A DNA stretch of 33,882 nucleotides from Ignavibacteriales bacterium (GTDB lineage Bacteria; Bacteroidota; Ignavibacteria; Ignavibacteriales; Ignavibacteriaceae): contig PLLW01000083.1 in NCBI GenBank assembly GCA_003141435.1, forward strand, positions 1 through 33,882, in the 5' to 3' direction. The notes under the pieces are model-generated. The model was not told where the DNA came from, did no database searches, and was given only the letters and a program-made list of their open reading frames with translations. Numbering within the stretch: the first letter of the stretch is position 1; every line of letters starts with the position of its first letter. Below are positions 24,671 to 32,473 of the stretch, in pieces. A program made the translations under genes and the position numbers.

Positions 24671-25570
24671 ATGATTTGTAGATATATTAAAATATGGTGG
24701 CAAAAAAGAAATATGGTAACTAAAAAAATAATCAATTCTAAAAAAGTCTATATAACTGAAAAACATCACCACAATTTAATACCTTGGGCTCAGTTAAGAC
24801 AGGGGATTAAGAATAATGAATTATTAGTTCTAAGTTTAGATCATCATACCGATATTTACGTACCATTCCAACGTTTTGCAAAAGATAGCCAAGGTAACTA
24901 TGATCCCCAGATAGCAATAGTGGAAATCAATAAAATGGATTTTAATAATATTAAAACTATAGAGAATGCTATACCTAATCTAAGAAATGATGAACATATT
25001 GAAACAGCATTGAGAGCAGACATTATTTATAAGTTTTTTATTATTGCTTATAAATATCAGAATGATCAACCATTATCAAATGAACAAACAAAATATACAG
25101 CGGCTTTCTCCCCACAATTGGGGAATTTCAATACTTCGATTCCAATACCAATTAGACCTTATACATATCCAGATGCTGATATTTATATCCCGGAAAATAA
25201 CTGTTTTGTCGGTTGTCCAGGTCCACATGTTGATAGATGTGTAATTCCACACTTTAATCAATGCATAGAATCAATATTTCTAAACGATCAATTAGACATT
25301 ATGGGACAGATGAGTCCGTCGCTAATTAAGAACGGTAAATTTTCAAACAAATACATTCTGGATATAGATCTCGACTATTTTCACACAACGCAAAGTATTC
25401 ATCCTAAAAACACAGATACATTTTATAGGTTAATTAAAAACGCAGAAATTATAACTATTACCAAAGAGGCTGACTTTATAGCTATGTGGCGCGAGGAACA
25501 TGATAGTTCGCTAAATGTTAATGACCTAGTTGCCGAAATATTAATACATATTAAAAATGCCACAACCTAA
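24671..25570 (+). CDS. UPF0489 family protein
   Basis: Protein of 299 aa (285 if started at the ATG at 24713). Features of UPF0489 (C5orf22-like), whose fold is related to arginase/deacetylase: an early HHH (KHHHNLIPW), VLSLDHHTDIYVPF, and ILDIDLDYFHTTQS, giving clustered Asp/His residues suited to a two-metal site. Also GCPGPHVDRC and a final Leu-rich segment. No signal peptide or membrane segment. The biochemical role of the family is not known to me. It lies 165 nt after the repeat protein with no evident Shine-Dalgarno, so it may be transcribed separately. Whether it is part of the dynamin system is unclear. Confidence 0.7.
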   Translation: MICRYIKIWWQKRNMVTKKIINSKKVYITEKHHHNLIPWAQLRQGIKNNELLVLSLDHHTDIYVPFQRFAKDSQGNYDPQIAIVEINKMDFNNIKTIENAIPNLRNDEHIETALRADIIYKFFIIAYKYQNDQPLSNEQTKYTAAFSPQLGNFNTSIPIPIRPYTYPDADIYIPENNCFVGCPGPHVDRCVIPHFNQCIESIFLNDQLDIMGQMSPSLIKNGKFSNKYILDIDLDYFHTTQSIHPKNTDTFYRLIKNAEIITITKEADFIAMWREEHDSSLNVNDLVAEILIHIKNATT

Positions 25571-25758
25571 TTGGTGCTAAAGAACTGATGGTAGATACCC
25601 TATTCAAAATGGAAATCTCATTGACAGAAATAATTCTTGGGTTATGGCAAATCTATTCCCTGGGAAAAATTCAATAAGAATATAACTCAGGATATTAACA
25701 AAATTATAGACCTCTAAAATTAGACTTGATTGATTTCCAATAGACTTCTTCCTGTCCT
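25571..25758. other. Gene-free decayed DNA
   Basis: All frames are interrupted. A short frame with WVMANLFPGKN is visible but matches nothing I know. Probably remnant coding DNA next to the HsdM fragment. Confidence 0.4.
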
Positions 25759-25885
25759 GAAGAATCCCTCGAAAAAAAACTCTGGTAAACTGCCGATAAA
25801 CTCCGCAAAAATATGGACGCCGCAGAGTACAAGCACTTAGTAAACAAGCCTAACTCTTTGTCGACTATATAGTAAGTAAATGATT
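25759..25885 (+). pseudogene. HsdM (type I DNA methyltransferase) N-terminal remnant
   Basis: Reads EESLEKKLW-stop-TADKLRKNMDAAEYKHLV, the characteristic N-terminal signature of type I modification subunit HsdM, with a TAA at 25786-25788 after the Trp. After about 25842 a frame change gives LFVDYIVS, resembling the expected LIFLKYIS. No methylase motifs follow; the fragment runs into the border repeat. It is a dead fragment of a restriction-modification system. Confidence 0.65.
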
Positions 25886-25890
25886 ATCGT

Positions 25891-26266
25891 TATTATTTGG
25901 TTCGTATTAAACTGAATTAAATATTTTGCATCATATAAAATCAGCGGAATGGAATATCCTTATTTGGTTTTGGCTTGGTTCTTATATTGTATTAGTTTGG
26001 CTCGTATTTACGACCTTAAATAAAATGCGTAAAGAAAATTTATGTAATGGAGTAAATAGCGGGAAATGCTGTTTGTTCTTATTTGGCTCATATTTAACGG
26101 CATCAAATAATTTGCGTTTAGAAAATTTATGTAGCGTAACGTTAAGCGAAGAATTCTGTTTGAGCCGCAGGCGAGTTAATTCTTCGCAGTGGAGCGTAAT
26201 AAATTTTTAGCGGAATTATTTGTAGCCGTGTTTCTTTTGGTACTTTTCTTGCGACAAGAAAAGTAC
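25891..26266 (+). repeat. Structured dispersed repeat, copy 3 (right island border)
   Basis: Same family and orientation as the copies at 6711 and 9347. It is composite: a truncated unit ending GCGGGAAATGCTGTTTG (about 26059-26075) runs directly into a complete one. Complete core: outer stem 26122-26130 AAAATTTAT with 26199-26207 ATAAATTTT; inner stem 26146-26155 GCGAAGAATT with 26178-26187 AATTCTTCGC (perfect); apical GCC-GCA-GGC (26164-26172). Terminal hairpin GTACTTTTCTTG-CGA-CAAGAAAAGTAC (26240-26266). It lies 12 nt before the stop of the - strand ThiF gene and could terminate transcription from both sides. Confidence 0.85.
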
Positions 26267-26278
26267 AGAGTAATATTA

Positions 26279-26914
26279 TTAATAAATCTTACTTATTAAA
26301 TCAACCGCCATATTTGCCTGGTGCCCTGCGGCAATGATAACGCGGGGAGCCATAAGTCCGTTCTTTTCATTCCCCTCATTCTTGTTGTCTCCGCAGATAA
26401 ATATGTTTTTGCTTAACTTATTCGTCTTAATCAGGTTTGAAGACGAATATCCCGCTAATCCTGATGCTGTAATCAGAAACTTATTCTTGAATCTTTTGTC
26501 GCCGAAGGCTTCTACTATCATCGCCTTCTCAGAAACTTTATCAAAGGCTTCAATTATTATTGGACAATCTTTGTAAATATTAAAAATGTTCTTAAGTGAA
26601 AGTTTGAGAACGTGCTTTTCCACTGTAATAAATGGGTTTACTTTGTTTATAAATGACGCAAGTGCATCAGTCTTATTCTTCCCTATATCTGATATAAAAA
26701 ATTGCTGGCGGTTAAGATTGGATGGTTCAACTTTATCAAAGTCAGTTATAACTAATTTCTTTACCCCTATTCTGGCTAATGCTATTGCGGCATTTGATCC
26801 TAATCCTCCGCATCCTGCTATTCCTACAACTGCCTGCTTGATTTTCTCTTTTATATCAGCAGAATTCCTTGCTGTAATCTGATCATAAAAGGAGGAATCA
26901 ATTTTATTCACCAA
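26279..26914 (-). CDS. ThiF/MoeB-like E1 adenylyltransferase
   Basis: Protein of 211 aa that probably adenylates the C-terminal Gly of the ThiS/MoaD-like carrier encoded just upstream. Seen: the Rossmann loop GIAGCGGLGSNAAIAL (about 32-47), ITDFDKVEPSNLNRQQFF with the Asp and Arg used for ATP (about 56-73), and a C-terminal Gly-rich region. It lacks the CxxC zinc motifs and the long C-terminus of MoeB, and I see no clear catalytic Cys, as in short ThiF homologues of anaerobes. It abuts the carrier gene (next base). In this locus it may serve thiamine synthesis, but a role in molybdenum cofactor sulfuration/selenation is an attractive alternative. Confidence 0.8.
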   Translation of the reverse strand: MVNKIDSSFYDQITARNSADIKEKIKQAVVGIAGCGGLGSNAAIALARIGVKKLVITDFDKVEPSNLNRQQFFISDIGKNKTDALASFINKVNPFITVEKHVLKLSLKNIFNIYKDCPIIIEAFDKVSEKAMIVEAFGDKRFKNKFLITASGLAGYSSSNLIKTNKLSKNIFICGDNKNEGNEKNGLMAPRVIIAAGHQANMAVDLISKIY

Positions 26915-27148
26915 CTATCCTCCGCCCGTAGGAAGGAATATTTTAACAGTATCACCGTCATTAACCATCACACTTTTTCGCACTTCCTTGCCGTTTATAA
27001 AAGGAATAATAAATTTCTGGTGATCCTTGAGAATATTTAATTCATTATAAATATCTGAAATTGTGGAATCGTCTTTAACCTCAATGTAATTGTTATTCTT
27101 AAATCCCTTTATATGAAGTAGTCCCAGTAATTCAACCTTTACTTTCAT
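26915..27148 (-). CDS. ThiS/MoaD-like sulfur carrier
   Basis: A 77-aa beta-grasp protein ending VKIFLPTGGG, the exposed Gly-Gly tail needed for adenylation and thiocarboxylate formation. GDTVKIF before it is the usual ThiS/MoaD strand. The start overlaps the end of xdhC by 4 nt; the ThiF-like gene follows with no gap. It is a little longer than ThiS (about 66 aa) and near MoaD (about 80 aa); I cannot choose between the two by eye. Being inside the xdhC operon suggests cofactor maturation. Confidence 0.82.
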   Translation of the reverse strand: MKVKVELLGLLHIKGFKNNNYIEVKDDSTISDIYNELNILKDHQKFIIPFINGKEVRKSVMVNDGDTVKIFLPTGGG

Positions 27149-28032
27149 TTCCCTATTTCAGAATAATTAAGGCGTAAATGTGTTGCCTGCTTATTGTTTA
27201 TTACTGCAAATAGTTCAGCTATTATTGCAAGTGAAATGTCAACAGGAGAATCTCCCCCCAAATCAATTCCTACAGGTGCATATAGATTATCAAAAGAAAT
27301 ATCCTTTCCGTACTTTTCTTTAAGGGATAAAATACATTCTTTGACTTTTAATTTTGAACCTATCATGCCTATATATTTTATATCGGGATAGTTTTTAAGT
27401 AGAAAATCCAGCACAGGAAGATCATGCCTGTGTGATTGTGTAACTATTAAAACAGATCCATTATTATTTAATTGATGACTAAATGGGGCAGGGGGGTATT
27501 CGGTTAAATGTTTTTGAGAATATGAATTTTCAGACAGTGCATCGAGTATATCCTTCCTGTTATCAAATAATTCGACATAAAATCCCTGTCTTATTGCAAG
27601 ATCAGAAACTGCCGCACCAACATGTCCGGCACCGAAAATATATAAAATGTTTTGGTTCCTGTAAATCTCATAAAACAGCTCAACTTCGCCGCCGCACCAT
27701 GCAGGAAGAACTATCTTAGTTGCTCCTGATATAGCAGGTGCATTTTCCTTTTTAAGATTGACCTTTTCTTCTTGCCCTTTATCATTATCAACAAGTTGTA
27801 TGATTTCATTATAATATGTAAACTTACTTTTAATAAGTTCTTTACATTTGTCTATCGCATGAAACTCAACAGCCCCACCCCCTATAGTTCCGGCAATTCT
27901 GCCTTGTTCACCTATTAGGATTTTAAACCCGGTCTTTCCAGGTGTTGCTCCTTTTGTCCTGGTAATGGTAATCAGGATCGAAGGTCTATTCTCTTTAATC
28001 CTTTCAGATAATTGACGGAACAGATCAATCAT
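27145..28032 (-). CDS. xdhC: XdhC/CoxI family Mo-cofactor maturation factor
   Basis: Binds molybdenum cofactor and delivers a sulfurated form to xanthine-dehydrogenase-type enzymes. Seen: the N-terminal XdhC-CoxI domain with TRTKGATPGKTGFK and GTIGGGAVE (about 23-57), and the C-terminal Rossmann domain with IFGAGHVGAAVSDLA (about 132-146), VTQSHRHDLPVL, YIGMIGSK and the terminal GIDLGGDSPVDISLAI block. At 295 aa it is normal. It overlaps the ThiS-like gene by 4 nt and lies 1 nt after the PLP-enzyme gene, so it is co-transcribed. It likely serves both hydroxylases of the left arm. Confidence 0.92.
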   Translation of the reverse strand: MIDLFRQLSERIKENRPSILITITRTKGATPGKTGFKILIGEQGRIAGTIGGGAVEFHAIDKCKELIKSKFTYYNEIIQLVDNDKGQEEKVNLKKENAPAISGATKIVLPAWCGGEVELFYEIYRNQNILYIFGAGHVGAAVSDLAIRQGFYVELFDNRKDILDALSENSYSQKHLTEYPPAPFSHQLNNNGSVLIVTQSHRHDLPVLDFLLKNYPDIKYIGMIGSKLKVKECILSLKEKYGKDISFDNLYAPVGIDLGGDSPVDISLAIIAELFAVINNKQATHLRLNYSEIGK

Positions 28033-28033
28033 A

Positions 28034-29494
28034 TTATTTCAAATCCTTATTAAATTCAGATATAAGTTTATCAATTTCTGGTGCCTGAGCAGCTATCTTA
28101 GTCCAGTATTCTTCATCATACCATTGAGCATTTAATTCAGAAAGATCTTTACCCTGTTGCTCAATCCATGTGAAATACTTCAGGTTATGAATTCTTTTCT
28201 TTGCATAATAATCAAGTTCAAGCATATCTGCTGTGCTAGCTCCCATAATAGATTTGTGGAAAGATTTTACTGCGTTATCGTGTGAATACTTCCCTTGTTT
28301 TTCGTTCTCTTCTGTCAATCGGGAACCGTAAAGATCCATTGAATCAGTAAGTATTGTAAATATCACATTGTTCTCATTTAATTCGTAATATTTCGACATT
28401 TTAATAGCAGCAAGTACATTTGCTATCCCTGAGATGCCGGCAGTATTAAGAGCTGCAACAAATTTTTCATCCAATCCATTGTTATGTAGGTATTTTTTCC
28501 CTTCCTCTTCATTGAATAATCTCATAACTTCTATACAGTCATTATCATCAATATCAATTATCATGTCCGTATTTTTAACATTATGTATCCACGGAATATG
28601 CTTATCGCCGATCCCTTCTATCCTATGTCCGCCGAAACCATTTCGTAATAGTGTGGGGCACTGCAAGGCTTCAGCACCAGCGATTTTACATGATGGATAT
28701 TTCTTCTTAAGATAATCTCCTGCCGCAATTGTTCCAGCAGAACCAGTTGAAGAAACATAACCCTCCATACTTAATTTCTTATTCGAAGTTTTTAATTGTT
28801 CAAAGATCTCTACAATTGCATTGGCAGTAACTTCATAATGCCAGAGGTAATTGCCAAATTCGTCAAACTGGTTGAAGATCATTATATCATTTCTTGTCCG
28901 TCGGAGTTCCCAGCATTTGTCAAATATTTCCTTAACATTACTTTCACATCCTGGAGTAGCAATAACTTCTCCTGCCAACGATTTTAACCATTCAAATCTT
29001 TCTTTACTCATTTCTTCAGGAAGAATGGCTATGGAGTCACATCCTAATAAAGCTGAATTAAAAGCTCCGCCTCTGCAATAATTACCCGTAGATGGCCACA
29101 CTGCCTTTTGTGTAGTTGAATCAAAATTCCCTGTAACTAAAGATGGCACTAAACATCCGAATGTAGCTCCAACCTTGTGCGCTCCGGTCGGAAACCACCT
29201 GCCGGCTATTCCAATTATTCTTGCCTTTACTCCTGTTAGCTCTGACGGGAACTCAATAAAATTTACATTTCCAAATAATCCTCCCTTTTCCTTTGGTTCA
29301 TTCTTCCATGTTATCCTGAATAAGTTCAAAGGATTAATATCCCATAAGCCGACATTCTTCAATTTTTCATTTACTTCGGCAGGAATCTTATTAGGATCTT
29401 TCATCTGTTCCAGGGTTGGAATAACGATCCCTTTTTCTCTGCATCTCTTTAAGTTGTTCTTTCTTGTTTTGTCATTTTTTGTCAGGTTGATCAT
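28034..29494 (-). CDS. Fold-type II PLP-dependent enzyme, possible YgeX counterpart
   Basis: Protein of 486 aa of the tryptophan-synthase-beta/cysteine-synthase superfamily. Seen: the PLP lysine in PTGAHKVGAT (K107), the phosphate/substrate loop STGNYCRGG (about 135-143), and the Gly-rich loop STGSAGTIAAGDYL. E. coli YgeX (diaminopropionate ammonia-lyase, about 400 aa) occupies an equivalent position between ygeW and ygeY, but this protein is longer and I do not see enough to call it YgeX. A lyase that releases ammonia from 2,3-diaminopropionate or a related amino acid is a reasonable guess; cysteine or serine lyase activity is possible. 9 nt after mocA and 1 nt before xdhC. Confidence 0.7.
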   Translation of the reverse strand: MINLTKNDKTRKNNLKRCREKGIVIPTLEQMKDPNKIPAEVNEKLKNVGLWDINPLNLFRITWKNEPKEKGGLFGNVNFIEFPSELTGVKARIIGIAGRWFPTGAHKVGATFGCLVPSLVTGNFDSTTQKAVWPSTGNYCRGGAFNSALLGCDSIAILPEEMSKERFEWLKSLAGEVIATPGCESNVKEIFDKCWELRRTRNDIMIFNQFDEFGNYLWHYEVTANAIVEIFEQLKTSNKKLSMEGYVSSTGSAGTIAAGDYLKKKYPSCKIAGAEALQCPTLLRNGFGGHRIEGIGDKHIPWIHNVKNTDMIIDIDDNDCIEVMRLFNEEEGKKYLHNNGLDEKFVAALNTAGISGIANVLAAIKMSKYYELNENNVIFTILTDSMDLYGSRLTEENEKQGKYSHDNAVKSFHKSIMGASTADMLELDYYAKKRIHNLKYFTWIEQQGKDLSELNAQWYDEEYWTKIAAQAPEIDKLISEFNKDLK

Positions 29495-29503
29495 TTAGGT
29501 TTC

Positions 29504-30151
29504 CTATTTGTTCTTAAGGTATGAATAATAATTTTTTGCTCTCTCATAATCGTCCTCTGTATCAATATCGAAAACTATTCCGGTATCGCTAACTAAGCAC
29601 TCTCTCCCCTCAAACTCTTTTAAGATATCTCTTAATATTACATCTTTGGTTTCTCTAATAATTCTTTCCTTTACTCTCTTTTTAATAAGTATCGGATGTC
29701 CCTTTTTAATTTTATTTGACGCCACTGAATTTATTATTGCCGGATATATCACTTCATCAGATTGTGGTCCACTTTCAGAAAAATCTATCAGTTGCTGGTA
29801 TGTTACCGCTGAAATAAAAGGCATGTCTGCTAACGCAATAAAAACATTATCACTTCTTGTATGTGAAATTCCTGTTTTAACTGAGGAGAACATTCCGGAT
29901 TCATAATTCTTATTTTCAACACAGGTAATATTCGAATGGAAACAGTCCGCATTATCGTTAACCAGCGAAGTCAATTCCCTTATATTATATCCCCCCACAA
30001 CAACTACGTCACTGCAAACATCTGAAATTGTTTTAAGTGAATAAGTTAAAAGAGGCTTATCTTCTAGTATTGCCGCTGGCTTCCATGAACTCATCCTCGA
30101 TGAATTACCCGCTGCAAGCAGAATGCCTGAATATTTTTTATCTGTATTCAA
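29504..30151 (-). CDS. mocA: MocA/YgfJ-like molybdenum cofactor nucleotidyltransferase
   Basis: Protein of 215 aa with the nucleotidyltransferase signature LLAAGNSSRMSSWKPA (about 11-26), VVVGGYN, IALADMPFIS (metal-binding Asp) and KGHPILI, typical of MobA-like MocA proteins that convert molybdopterin to its cytosine dinucleotide. MocA-type enzymes supply the cofactor of bacterial xanthine dehydrogenases and of YgfJ-linked selenium hydroxylases. The usual RMG is RMS here. It starts 1 nt after the threonine-synthase-like gene and fits the maturation role of the operon. Confidence 0.88.
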   Translation of the reverse strand: MNTDKKYSGILLAAGNSSRMSSWKPAAILEDKPLLTYSLKTISDVCSDVVVVGGYNIRELTSLVNDNADCFHSNITCVENKNYESGMFSSVKTGISHTRSDNVFIALADMPFISAVTYQQLIDFSESGPQSDEVIYPAIINSVASNKIKKGHPILIKKRVKERIIRETKDVILRDILKEFEGRECLVSDTGIVFDIDTEDDYERAKNYYSYLKNK

Positions 30152-30152
30152 T

Positions 30153-31373
30153 TTATATCTTCAGTCTTTTCATTATCTGGTTTATATCCGTCTCATATGT
30201 CTCAGGAAAATCTACAATCTTTGATGCAGATTCAATATCCTTTAATCCATGCCCGCTTAGTAGAAGCACAACAGTGCTTTCACGTTGAAGGTAGTCCTTG
30301 GTCTTTAAGAATCCTGCCGCAGCAGCTGCTGAAGATGGTTCGCAGAATATTCCTGTATTCATTGATATATATCTTTGGGCAGATAATATCTCTTCATCAG
30401 TTACCGTGATAATATCTCCGTTTATATTTCTAATGTCATATACTGCGCTGTATCCATTCCGTGCTACATCCACAGAAATCGAATCCGCAATTGTCGTTGC
30501 TTTATAACTTAAATCGAAATTACCGTTCTTGAATGCCTCATATATGAATTTACTCTTATCCGACTGCACTCCTATTATCTTGGGTATCCTCCTGATAAGT
30601 CCAAGATACTTTAGATCATTAAACCCCTTGATTACTCCGCTCAGAACAACACCGTCCCCTACAGGCACAAAAACATAATCTATATGCTTCTTTAACTGTG
30701 CCGTCATTTCAAATGAAGATGTTTTCTTCCCTTCAATTGTCATTGGGTTATAAGCAGTATTTCTGTTCAGGTAACCTGTAATCTCAGAGAATTGTAAAGA
30801 TAAATCAAACGCCTTATCATAATTCCCTTTGATAGGAATCAATGTAGCCCCGTATTGCAAGCACTGTATCAGCTTTGCCCGCGGAGCAGTTGATGGAACA
30901 AATATAAATATTTTTTGTCCTGCCGCTGCCCCTATACCCGCCATCGATGATGCCGCATTTCCTGTGGAAGCAAGTACTATCTCTTCCAATCCGAACTTCT
31001 TTGCAAATGCAGAAACCAGGTATGAAGCACGATCCTTATATGATCCGGTTGGATTTGTACCGTCGAATTTAATATACAACTCTTGGTAACCAATTTTGTT
31101 GTTAAGGTTCTCTGATTTTATCAAAGGTGTGTTCCCGACCGGTATGGAAGGGAAGTACTCTTTCTCGATGGGCAGATAATCATGAATATCAAAATTACCA
31201 AACTCAACTTTCAGATTTCTCAAATAAGAGGGGAGCACTACTTCTAGCACTCCCTTTAATGGTTTGCCTTCAAGACTTTCCTCTTTGCAGTAAGGGCATA
31301 GCATAAGAGTATTATTTATTTCATAAACCTTACCGCAGTCTTTACATTTATATTTGAAACCGGTCTTGGGCAT
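30153..31373 (-). CDS. Threonine-synthase-like PLP enzyme with zinc ribbon
   Basis: Protein of 406 aa. An N-terminal zinc ribbon with C10, C13, C26 and C29 is followed by a fold-type II PLP domain: FDGTNPTGSYKDRAS with the PLP lysine K113, STGNAASS, a Gly-rich loop (PVGDGVVLSG), and EPSSAAAAAG near the C-terminus. This is the layout of archaeal/bacterial threonine synthase homologues, which also include cysteate synthase and diaminopropionate-type lyases. Its place between ygeW and mocA, with no thrA or thrB nearby, argues for a catabolic lyase rather than threonine synthesis. 10 nt after ygeW. Confidence 0.75.
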   Translation of the reverse strand: MPKTGFKYKCKDCGKVYEINNTLMLCPYCKEESLEGKPLKGVLEVVLPSYLRNLKVEFGNFDIHDYLPIEKEYFPSIPVGNTPLIKSENLNNKIGYQELYIKFDGTNPTGSYKDRASYLVSAFAKKFGLEEIVLASTGNAASSMAGIGAAAGQKIFIFVPSTAPRAKLIQCLQYGATLIPIKGNYDKAFDLSLQFSEITGYLNRNTAYNPMTIEGKKTSSFEMTAQLKKHIDYVFVPVGDGVVLSGVIKGFNDLKYLGLIRRIPKIIGVQSDKSKFIYEAFKNGNFDLSYKATTIADSISVDVARNGYSAVYDIRNINGDIITVTDEEILSAQRYISMNTGIFCEPSSAAAAAGFLKTKDYLQRESTVVLLLSGHGLKDIESASKIVDFPETYETDINQIMKRLKI

Positions 31374-31383
31374 TATGCGTCTC

Positions 31384-32394
31384 TTACATTGTTAAGCCCA
31401 TAACTGCTTTAGCAGTATGGAGTCTGTTTTCAGCTTCATCAAACACAATTGAAATATCAGGGTTATCAAGTATCTCATTTGTAACTTCATTTCCTCTGTC
31501 AGCTGGTAATGCATGCATAAGTTTTACTCTCTTATCTGCAAGCTTAATTCTCTTGTCATTACAGATCCAGCTCTTGTATTTACTAAGGTTAGATTTCATT
31601 TCCTTCTTGCATTCGTCTTCATTCTGTAAATAATGGTCTACATCATATGCACCAAAGCCGCCCCAGTTCTTGGGAATTACAATCTGAGCTCCTTCAAAAG
31701 CTTCGTCCATATTATTGGTAAACTTAAGTGATCCACCTCCTTCTTTTGCATTCTTTTGGGCTTTATCAATAATGTTCTTGCTTAATGGAAATTCCTTAGG
31801 ATGTGCAACTGTAACATCAATTCCATATCTTGGGAAAAGTAGAATTTGTGTCTGTGGAACTGATAAAGGCTTGCTGTGTGTATCTGCATATGCCCATGAT
31901 ACTGTTACTTTCAATCCTTTGGGGTTCTTATCGAAGTGCTCAAATATTGTCATAAGATCTGCAAGTCCCTGCATAGGATGATAAATATCATCCTGCAATG
32001 ACATTACCGGAACTGTAGCATTTGCAGCCATCTCTTCTAAGTATTTATTTCCTACACCATAAAAACAATTTCTGCATGCAATTCCATGTCCCATTCTTGA
32101 TAGAATAATTGCAGTATCCTTTGGTGCCTCTCCATGCGAAATCTGCATCTTATCTGCAGTTAGATCATGCGCATGCCCGCCAAGCTGTGTCATTCCCGCT
32201 TCCATCGAGTTACGTGTTCTGGTCGACTGCTCGAAAAAGATCATAAAAAGAGTTTTATCCCTTAATAATCTATGGGGTTCCCCTAATGCAAATTTCTTCT
32301 TAAGATCGAATGCCACTTCGAATACTGTATCAAGTTCCTGCTTTGTCCAGGAATCCTCAGTTATAAAGTTTTTTTTGAAAAGATCAGAAACCAT
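31384..32394 (-). CDS. ygeW: YgeW knotted carbamoyltransferase
   Basis: Aspartate/ornithine-carbamoyltransferase-fold enzyme, 336 aa. Seen: the carbamoyl-phosphate loop STRTR (57-61) in EQSTRTRNSMEAGMTQLG, SHGEAPKDTAIILSRMGHGI, and HALPADRGNEV near the C-terminus, features of the YgeW family. E. coli YgeW has no ornithine or aspartate activity; in purine/urate-use clusters it is proposed to act on ureido compounds derived from ring opening, giving carbamoyl phosphate for ATP synthesis. It starts 79 nt after ygeY and belongs to the same operon. A carbamate kinase (arcC-like) would be expected elsewhere. Confidence 0.92.
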   Translation of the reverse strand: MVSDLFKKNFITEDSWTKQELDTVFEVAFDLKKKFALGEPHRLLRDKTLFMIFFEQSTRTRNSMEAGMTQLGGHAHDLTADKMQISHGEAPKDTAIILSRMGHGIACRNCFYGVGNKYLEEMAANATVPVMSLQDDIYHPMQGLADLMTIFEHFDKNPKGLKVTVSWAYADTHSKPLSVPQTQILLFPRYGIDVTVAHPKEFPLSKNIIDKAQKNAKEGGGSLKFTNNMDEAFEGAQIVIPKNWGGFGAYDVDHYLQNEDECKKEMKSNLSKYKSWICNDKRIKLADKRVKLMHALPADRGNEVTNEILDNPDISIVFDEAENRLHTAKAVMGLTM

Positions 32395-32473
32395 AATTTA
32401 TTCCTTTATATATTTTATTCTTAAATGATTTTGCTAACATTATTCTGCTGTCACAACCGCCGCAGATCAATCA

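Noticed and set aside
25926-26210. 94-aa + strand open frame
   Set aside because: It lies entirely within the border repeat and encodes repeat-derived sequence.
31384-32394. Ornithine or aspartate carbamoyltransferase
   Set aside because: The motifs (SHGEAPKDTAIILSRMGHGI and neighbours) and its pairing with ygeY and mocA fit YgeW rather than ArgF or PyrB.
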